Source: Chromera velia (taxonomy: Eukaryota > Sar > Chromeraceae). Taken from it: a stretch of DNA of 26,524 nt. This document shows, piece by piece, positions 13,470-22,397 of this stretch. Every line of letters starts with the position of its first letter. Position 1 is the stretch's first letter. Location: positions 32,903 through 59,426 of the forward strand of contig JAHBMJ010005951.1 in the NCBI GenBank assembly GCA_018398765.1, read 5' to 3'. A model generated the notes under the pieces. That model was not told where the DNA came from, ran no database searches, and saw only the letters and a program-made list of their open reading frames with translations. Both the position numbers and the translations under genes were made by a program.

Positions 13470-16400
13470 GTCTGTCTGTTTCGTTTCAACGCAAAAGCCC
13501 TGACTGGGGAAATGATCTACTTTGTACATTATCTTGCTTGTGTGAAGAATGCATAAGAAACAAGGCGCCGTCCACTCGCCTGCCTGACGGCCTGCCTGAC
13601 TGACTGACCGGGTAGTGCCGCAGAAAAGATCTGGCTGGTAGAACTGGAAATCGCACACGTCCTTTTCAGAAGAAGACACCTGGATGCAGGCAAGCAGAGT
13701 GTACTCACCCAGAGATTTCGAATCGTGCAACCAAGAAATGCAGAAAATTTGAACGCCTATCTTTTCTGATGGTGAAGGATAAAAAGCAAAAAACGAATTC
13801 TCAATGAAAGTAATCAATACCGTCGGTGATCTCAGAATCGCACACGATCCGAACAGCTTCGCTTGGCCTTCCCTCGTCTCACACCTACGAGAAGTAAAAA
13901 CGGAGGTAGAAACACAGATAGTCTTGCAGACAGGATTTGAAGCCGGCAAGCGGGCAGGCAGGCAGACAGACACCCAAAGAAGAACTTTCCCTCTTCAAAA
14001 AGATAAACAGACAGACCTGCAGGACTCCTCTGCAGACAGTGGACGTCTTCCCGCACTCCCATGTCATCTGATTGATCAACTCTTCCCTTCGAGCGTTGGC
14101 CTCGCTGCCTGGAGCGCTGATCTTCAGGAGAGAGATCATCTCGGCTTTCAGGTCGCTTTGCTGCAAAGAGGTGATCACAGACATCACAGACCCGGCATGC
14201 CAAATGGCCACGGAATCTGCTTGCTGGTCCAGGAAAGCGAAATCGTCGACTGTTCCGGGAATTGGAGGGAGACGAGCTGCCTGGACGCCCAGAAGTTTAA
14301 AGACGTCTTTTGTGGTGATTTGGAAAGATTCTGCAGAGCGGGAAAAGTGGGTCATCAAAGCAGCAGCTGCTTTCCCCTTCGTACTCCGGGTCCAGTAGCT
14401 CGCAGCAGGTTCCGTGATCAGCGCAGTCTCCAATTTACTGAAGACGAAATTGGATACTTTACGTGCGCTTGTGAAGCTTGACTTCGCAAAGTCAATGGGT
14501 CTGTCAGGGAATTGGCTTACAACATCGGCAAGTCTGAGAAGAACTGAGTAGCCGAAGATGATTCCTGTGGCGTGGCGCTGCGAGAGAGAGGACCCTGCTC
14601 GGTCTTGCTCGGCCTCAGCTTCCGTGATCCAACTGTCCACAGCTCTGAAAACTTCGTCGACCACGAACGACTTCTGACGCGCAAATTTGAGAAGCACGTC
14701 AGTCTGCTTAGTCCCTCCGAAGAGGGTAAAATCAACCAGATTTCTGTGTTTGGAGTTCGCAAAGTCCAATTGTTTGGATTGGATCAAAGTGGCCAAAGAG
14801 GCAAATGAAGTTTGAGGGTTCATGAGAGGAACGGTGACGAGTCGTTGGGTCGGATTGTCACGCGTGTAGAGCATCAAATGGTTCTCTCCCGACCCATCTA
14901 CTCTCGCTTGTTCGTTCTGAAGAACCATCATGAAGGGTGCTTCGTCATCCCCTACATTTCCCCTGGCGTCCCTCCATCCATCCAGGATATTCGCACCCCC
15001 CTGATAGTAGACACCCGAGGCAGATCCGGGGTAGGTCACCCAGGGGCTACACACAGAACCGTCCACAACGTCCCGTTGGAATTTCAACTGACCCACGCCC
15101 CAGGCCTTCCAAGCTTTACTCTGGATTTTCCCCTCTCTCATCATATACGACTGTGTGAAGGAGAAGAGATCCACCAGACGGATATACGAAGAAGATGGGA
15201 ACGCATTCAGAACAGAGTTCTCCTTCTGAGACCAGAGCCAACCCATCGTACGTGCTGTGTCTTCGGATCGGTAGTTGCACAGACTGAAGGCATCCATACA
15301 GGCAGACAGACAAGCAGGCAGGCAGGCCCACAGGCGTCCAAAGCAGCTGTCTGTTTGCACTCACTTGGCTTCCAGACTTTATGCAAATACCTATGTATGT
15401 TTACATTGGAAAACAACAGAGGTCCGAAAAAGAAGGGTGCAGCAGTATGGATGCAAACGTGTGTGTCAGCCGTTCGAACACATTCAAATTCTCCTCAGCA
15501 GATGTTTTTTCGACCACATAGCAGTCTAGTGAGAATTCGCGGGAAAAGGGGAAAGGAGAAGACTGACCCATGCATTCATTCATTCATCCATTCACTCACG
15601 TTCCAAGTACGATTCAACTGTGAAACCGACCTCGCCTCGCATTCCGGGGCCTTGTGTCCCTTCTGCGCCAGCCAGTCTGCCACAGACTTCAGGTACCCTT
15701 CCGGGAGGGGCTTGGCAGAACTGCAGGCAGACGTGCACGTCAGTGCATTTCTTTAATTGGGTTGATTGGTGATCTTGTGGTAAAAATCAGAAACGTGCAG
15801 AAGCAAGACCGGAAGGAAAGAAGCACGCAAAACTGGACCAGAAGGGAAGGAACAAAAGGACCGAGAGAAGTTCGAAGCGCGACGTCTGCTTGCCGATGTC
15901 AGAACACGAGACTGTCAGAGTCAAGATAAAAGACCAAGAGCCAAAAAGGAACATCCCTTCTTGAACCTCTCCTTGTATTCCCGCACGAGCCACGACGCAA
16001 GCAGACGAAAAATCCTACCCTGCCTACCTACCCGCCTACCTGCTTCTGTATGTGTCCATGACTCTGTCCTTCAAGTCATTCATGCTCGTTGGTGTGGGGT
16101 AAAATCGACGATGAAGGATACAGTCGCCGTTCATCACCGCGTTGTCGTTCCTCCAGAAATCGACGGTTTCCTGCAAACAGAACAAAACAAAACAAAACAC
16201 GCAACGATAAGAAAAGAACAGGAAGGGAGAGGACAGGATTTGCATGAGAAAATCAGCTTTCTGCACAAAGCAGGGACCGGAAGGGGAAGAGCCATCACCG
16301 CGAAAAAGGGTGAGAGGAACAAAGTAATGGAGGCAAAGGAAGAAACACGACTCTACGGAAGGGTTTGTGACCGAGTTGGGTCACGCAGAGAGATCGAGTT

Positions 16401-19400
16401 TCTGGCATACTGCCCCCTGTTTCTTGCCTTCCCTCTCCTTCAGTCTGACTCAAGGCACTCACCTTCATCTTCTGCTGAACAAATGCGTCGTAGGTGAGCG
16501 CATGAAACTTCATTGCGAAGTCTACGAAAGGAAGACTCTCGGCTGCATGAAAGCAGTACTGTCCGACAACCGGGGACCCTGTGGGCTGTTCCTGGATCTC
16601 ATACACCTGCAGAATGAAAGTCGGCAGGCAAGTCGCTTGATCAGTCAGCAGATTGAATGAATTTTCGTGATTCTTCGAAGCATCATCTCACGTGCGTATA
16701 AAAACGTGTACTCAAAGCAATATCTGCATCAACTTGACGAAGAGATGGGTAGCAGGAAAAAAATCGAGAGTGTGAATGTCAAAATGCAAGCTGCATGGAG
16801 CACACACCTGAATTTGCATACCTGCCTGCCTACCTGCCTGTCCGCCTTTCTGCGGGCGTGTGTGTGTTTTTGTCTCAATCGGCTGATGATTTGACTGTCC
16901 TCACCCCTCACTCACTTACCTGGGAGAGACGCCAGACGATAGCCAGCACAAGGTTCACTGCCACAATCCTCTCGGTGGGTTTTCCTGTCATGGCTTTGTC
17001 TTCACCGAGAGACTCGGTGACAAGGAGGTAGAGCATGTCGATCAATGAGGGGATCAGACGGGTAGGCATCTGCATGCAGGAACAAACCACGCAGACACAC
17101 AGGTGTTCACGTCTATATGCACGCACCCAGACAGAGAGATAGACCGACAAACAGACAAACAGGACGACCAACGACCTCCCCTCACTGTTTCTGTTTGGTA
17201 TGAATCCCCGGACAAAGAAGAAGAAAAAGAGAAAGATGAGGCCCCGTGTATCCGTCAATTTCGAAAGAAAGATACGACACAACATACATCCCATGCAAGT
17301 CCACTCACCTGCATCCACACGTCCTTCTCACTCTCAGGGAGACGATCCCACACGCCTTTGTTCCCAAACAGCTTGTTGTCCTTCAGCTTGGAAGGCACCG
17401 GAAGTGCCAGGAGCCTGGCAGTGATGAAGTCTCCCCTCATTTTCGGTGTGAAGGACCCCACAGGGAGCCCTCTGCCCTCAGACTTGTACAGAGTCTCGAT
17501 GTAGGCGTATGTTCTCGACCCGTCTGCATCGTGACGAGAGGACCAGAGCCGTGGCACAGGGAGGGTGAAGGAGGGCGGGGCGCCGACTGCGTTGTCCTCT
17601 GAGAGTTCCTGGAATTTGGCGGGAGTGGCTCTGTCTGTCATTTTGAGAAAACTCTCGTCGGAGGAAATGATGCTGGCGTCCAAAGGGAGAGACGGCAGGT
17701 TGATTGCCGTGGGGAATTCGTGAATCTGCACACATCGATCCATGTACACACATTGGGAATTCATGAATCTGCACACATCGATCCATGCACACACAGTTGA
17801 TAAATGGAAATGCTCTTCTATTTGACTTTGTGTCTATTTTGACTGTCTATCATCCAGACTTTCTGTATGTTTTTTTATTGTTTTATTTGTTTGGCTGGCT
17901 GGCTGACTGACTGACTGATTGTCGCTCTCATCACGCATTTTCGTCTTTTTTTCTCAAGTATCTCTCCTGGACTGCGTTCGCCCCTTTCGACGTCTGATAT
18001 TTTGTGTGTTCAACAAAATCACATACAGACATGGAAAGTCTCCCTCCTTCTCTTTACGTCCTAGTCAAGGCATGTCTGAACCTTCTTCGAGAAGCCGTTG
18101 TGTCTGCCTTTTCTTTTTCTCTTCCTGGTGATCGAGGCAGCTCGGGGCGACTTGCCTGATTCAGTTTTGCTGTCAACTTTTGGACCTCTGCAATCACTCT
18201 GGCTTGTTCGACTCCTGTCGATTCCTTCTTGTGGGCGCTGCAGAGGGAAGCACGAAAGTAGAAGTTGAGCTTAGACTTGTGAAATCATAAATCCCACACA
18301 CATCCAGGCATCCCGAAGCATGTGCATTGTACGTGTGAAAAAAAGCTAGGGCTTTCCGGGAGGGGGGTCTGGAACCTTCTGAGTTGAAGCGAGCAAGGCT
18401 CAAAGAGACCTATCAAGTATGTATGTATGCAGGTGCGTATGCATGTGTGTATATTTGTGTTCCTGCGTGCCTAGGCGTGTGTATGCATGACTTCCAGCTC
18501 TCTCCAGGACAACCGCCTGACAGACAGACTGACCGGATAAGGTCCCTGGAGCCCTCCAAGAGAAGACGGGCCCAAAGAGGGTCGGGAGGAGATCCCTTGC
18601 CTCCCTCGAAGACCTGAACCTTCGCGGTCACCCAATTGATTGCGTGGCGGGTGGAAATGGGACGCATCTCCTTCTTGAGTTCCTTCCAGAGTTCCTTCTT
18701 CTCAAGTGCACGCTGCAAATTCAAATCATGAACATTGCATCTGACATGGTATCAACTTTCTTTTTATTCCTTCATTTCTTGAGGATGCTGCCAAAGTACA
18801 CTTCACTCAGTCGGAGACGGGGACATGCGGCCCCAAGATCCGCTTTTTAAGGAGAAAATGACGCGCGACTCTGAAGACTGTACTTTTTCACCTGTCTCAA
18901 ACAAACCGAAACGAGTGGCTGCAGGACACACCGATAACATGGTGAATCGGAGATTTGAAAGCGGCAGAAAATGAAGAAAGGTCATTCACACACCTCTGCT
19001 CGATTGATTTTTCTCAAGAAAGAGAAAGAGAGGAAGAGAGAGAGAGAGAGGCAGAGAGAGAGAGAGAGAGAGAGAGAGCATACCTGCATCCAGACTTTAG
19101 GACTTTTCATTGTGCAGGTGCCTGAAAGTTGCGGTCGCACAAAATCGCTTTCCGGGGCCTCTGCCTCATGCTTGTAGTCCCTCCACTCCGCCAAGGGGTC
19201 CAATGCCACCCTGCAGGCATTTTGTCATCCAACCAGTCATCCAACCAGAGAGGCAGGCGAGTTGAGAAGCGGACAGAGTTTTATAGTAGAAATATTCAAA
19301 GCCAGAGAAAAAAAAATGGATGGATGAAAGGAATCAAGTCGGGAAGGCACTACGATACAAACTATGCTTATGCTTTTCTTCCTCAAAGCGAGAGCTCACG

Positions 19401-22358
19401 TCTTGAAAGGGGAGAAAAGACCCTGAAGGGCGCAAAAGGAGTCCGTCTTATGTCAAATAAAATGGTGTGTCGACATACTTGTAGATTGCCTCCGCATCGT
19501 TCAGTTTCTGTCCCTTCGAAGCGTCTCCCGAGGGCATCACGACCGTCAGGTCAGACACCCTGTCCATGATGGCTGTGTGCATGATCTCGTCCATCGGCAC
19601 TCTCTTGAATCTGCACACACACCGACGCGCAGGTAGGTACAACCAATATTCTCACACACAAAACGAAGAAGCAAAGATGCGCAGAGAGAAACTGCAGCTT
19701 TCCGCTAAGACATCAAAACGCAGGTGCATACACAGGTGGCATATGCACATTTCAGCTTGCATAAACAAGTGAGCACTACGAAGCAGGCCCTAGCTCAATT
19801 GTTCTCTCTCACGCACCTGTAGTAAGGCAGTGTGTTGAGTCTGCCATCTCCTGAGTCGATCCCGTGCTCAGCTGCCCCATGGATCCCGCTGCCCCCCCCC
19901 GTGTTATCGATCTCGATGTACAGTTTCGTCTTTGTGGGGCTCTTCTTCACGTCCATCATCATCGCATGGCCCCCGTCTGGGTTCGTCCACCCAATCGCCA
20001 CAGCAACAGAGTCCAAAGTGCCGTGGGCAATCAGAGTTCTCACAAGGTGCCCTCCTGCAGACAAAGAGACAGAGAGGGAGGGAGTTGATATTCATTCATC
20101 CGTTCTTTGAGCACCCAGGTGACATTTGTACATGATGAGTCGATAAAGTTCTGATGAAGTTGAGGGTCCTTCCTCTTTCTTTTTCACACAGAAACGTCAA
20201 ATCAATCCATCAGATCGCTTATGGATCCTGCCGAAGATACATTGAGGGAAGCTCGAAAAGTCTCGAGAGTCCATGCATCCTGGGCAGTCATGCACTCACT
20301 CACCCGCGAGGCCGATCGGGAAGACGACGGTGTCTCCGTAGCTCCGTGCGTAAATCTGCAGAAGCCTGAGGGAGATGGCCATTCCGTGTGCGAGGGTGAG
20401 ACGACTGATGAGGGACGGAACGTTCTGGAGAATCTCAGAGCCCACGGGGGACTGGGGGAGCGCTTTCGAGGGGAGGACGTAACCCTTGTCGGTGGCGTAT
20501 CGTGACCCTTCGTGAGTTCGCACCACCTGCATTGAATGGCATTGTCACTCATGTTCATTCATAATTCATTCAATTTCTTTTCTTTGTTGCTGATCCACTT
20601 GTTCACTGACTCTCTCAGCCATTCACCTGCCCGCACCTTCTGTGCCTCTGGGTTGTTGCTGGTCCGAGAATTCAAGGGATCATTGCTCTCAACAATTCTT
20701 GCATGCAGCAACAATTTCGTTTTCCCCTTTTTAGATGCTGCGCACGTACGTTGAGAGAAATGCAAAGTACTTGAACACTTTTCAGTTCTGCCCACCGAAC
20801 GCACTCACCTGATCTAGGAGGCCAATGTGATACTCGAGAGCCTGTGTGTAGACCATCCCGCCCAAGTCCGAGGCCTTTCCCTCCTCATCCTTGAATTTTA
20901 TGGAGTCGAGGTAGATGTCCATGTTGAAGTTGCCGTAAGTTTTCATGACAGTCTCTTCATTCACGGTTGGAAGAAGCCCCGAAACACTCGCAGGACGGGG
21001 ACAGAAGGGGGTTTTGTTCAATGCAAAAGTTGAGGAGACTGACTCAATAAAATTCAACCTTTGGGTCGTCGGTTTTTGGAAGGCTGAAAGCGCCGTCTGT
21101 TTCAAATTGGAGAAATCTGCAATTTTATCTGCATGGGCGAATTGGTGTTTGGTGAGTTCCTGTCTCATTTTGATGAAAAAAGACAAAATAGACAACGCCG
21201 GTCCGACGTCGAATTCCGCTGCTGTGTATGTTTTGCCGAATACCTCCAGAAGGGCCTTGAGAAGTTCCCCTGATCCAGAGAAGAACGCATCCGCCTCCGC
21301 TTTCCAGAAAAGATTTTGGACGACAGCATTCAGGATAAACGCCTCGTGACCTTGTTCAATAAGCGACTTGTGTTGCTCTTCGTAGGAGTGTTTGTGACTT
21401 GGATTTTCGAAGCGTGCCATCTTGGCAGCCACTTCTTTTGAGTAGGCAAGGGCCAGACTCATGGGGGAGGCTGAGGGGCAGGATGTTGTCAACTTGTCTG
21501 TAAATTCGATTGCGCTCTTCCAGTAATTAACCCCTGCAGTGTTCGGAGTACTATAGATTTCACTGCAACTGGTTACCCTGGGTATGGGGGTCCCAGTGCT
21601 CCCGGGAGACGTGCGGACTGTTGCGCGAGCTGTTGACTCAAACACCGCATCTCTTCTCGTTCGTGTAGGGCTCCCAGTGTAATCCCTTGTTTTTGTGGGG
21701 CTTGCATAGCGAGCTCCGTAGTCAATTTGGCGAGAGGGAGTTTTGTGAGTGGTTGTGGGAGTGTAGTGGCCGTTGAGTCTCTTTTCATAGTCGGCAAGAA
21801 ACTTGTCGTTTTCGTCTAACTGGTCGAGGATCTGCTGTCTCGAACGGTTCGGGTATTCGACTTTGTCCAAGACCCGGTTGCCGTACTTGTCAAGATGGTA
21901 GCTTTCTATTCTGTCAAATTGTCTCCCCGCGTCTTCATCCTGCTGTCCTTCTCTCTCCAGGAGAGACGGGGGAGCCGGAGAGGGGGCGGGGGACAGGGAG
22001 GGGTCTTCGTGGACCTGCAGAAGGAAGGAAGGGAGGAAGGAAGGAAGGACAGATACACAGGGAGGCAGACCGGGAGAGGGGAAGACTGTATCAGAAACGG
22101 TAGCTAATTGCATGTGTTTTTTCATGCGATTCATAATCATTGTTGAATTGTCAGCTGCAGTCAACAGGAAAGAAAGAGGGCGTGGGGGTGAAGGGGTCAG
22201 TCACTGAAAAAAAAACCACCTCCCCGCCCTCCCCCCACGACTGCGTGATATGACATGATGCATCCCGAACTTTGACGGACCTCTACCAAGGACGAGAGTG
22301 CCCCCTGCCTTTCTGCCTGTCCAGGCTCTAACACTTCGATGTCTGGCATTAGGGCAGT

Positions 22359-22397
<39 letters not shown>

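Noticed and set aside
14812-15756. 314-residue plus-strand open frame
   Set aside because: Antisense to the large exon 14017-15283 and the next intron; the minus-strand reading fits splice sites and phase.
385-22396. Repeat arrays considered as CRISPR or centromeric arrays
   Set aside because: They are simple microsatellites without unique spacers, and the genome is eukaryotic.
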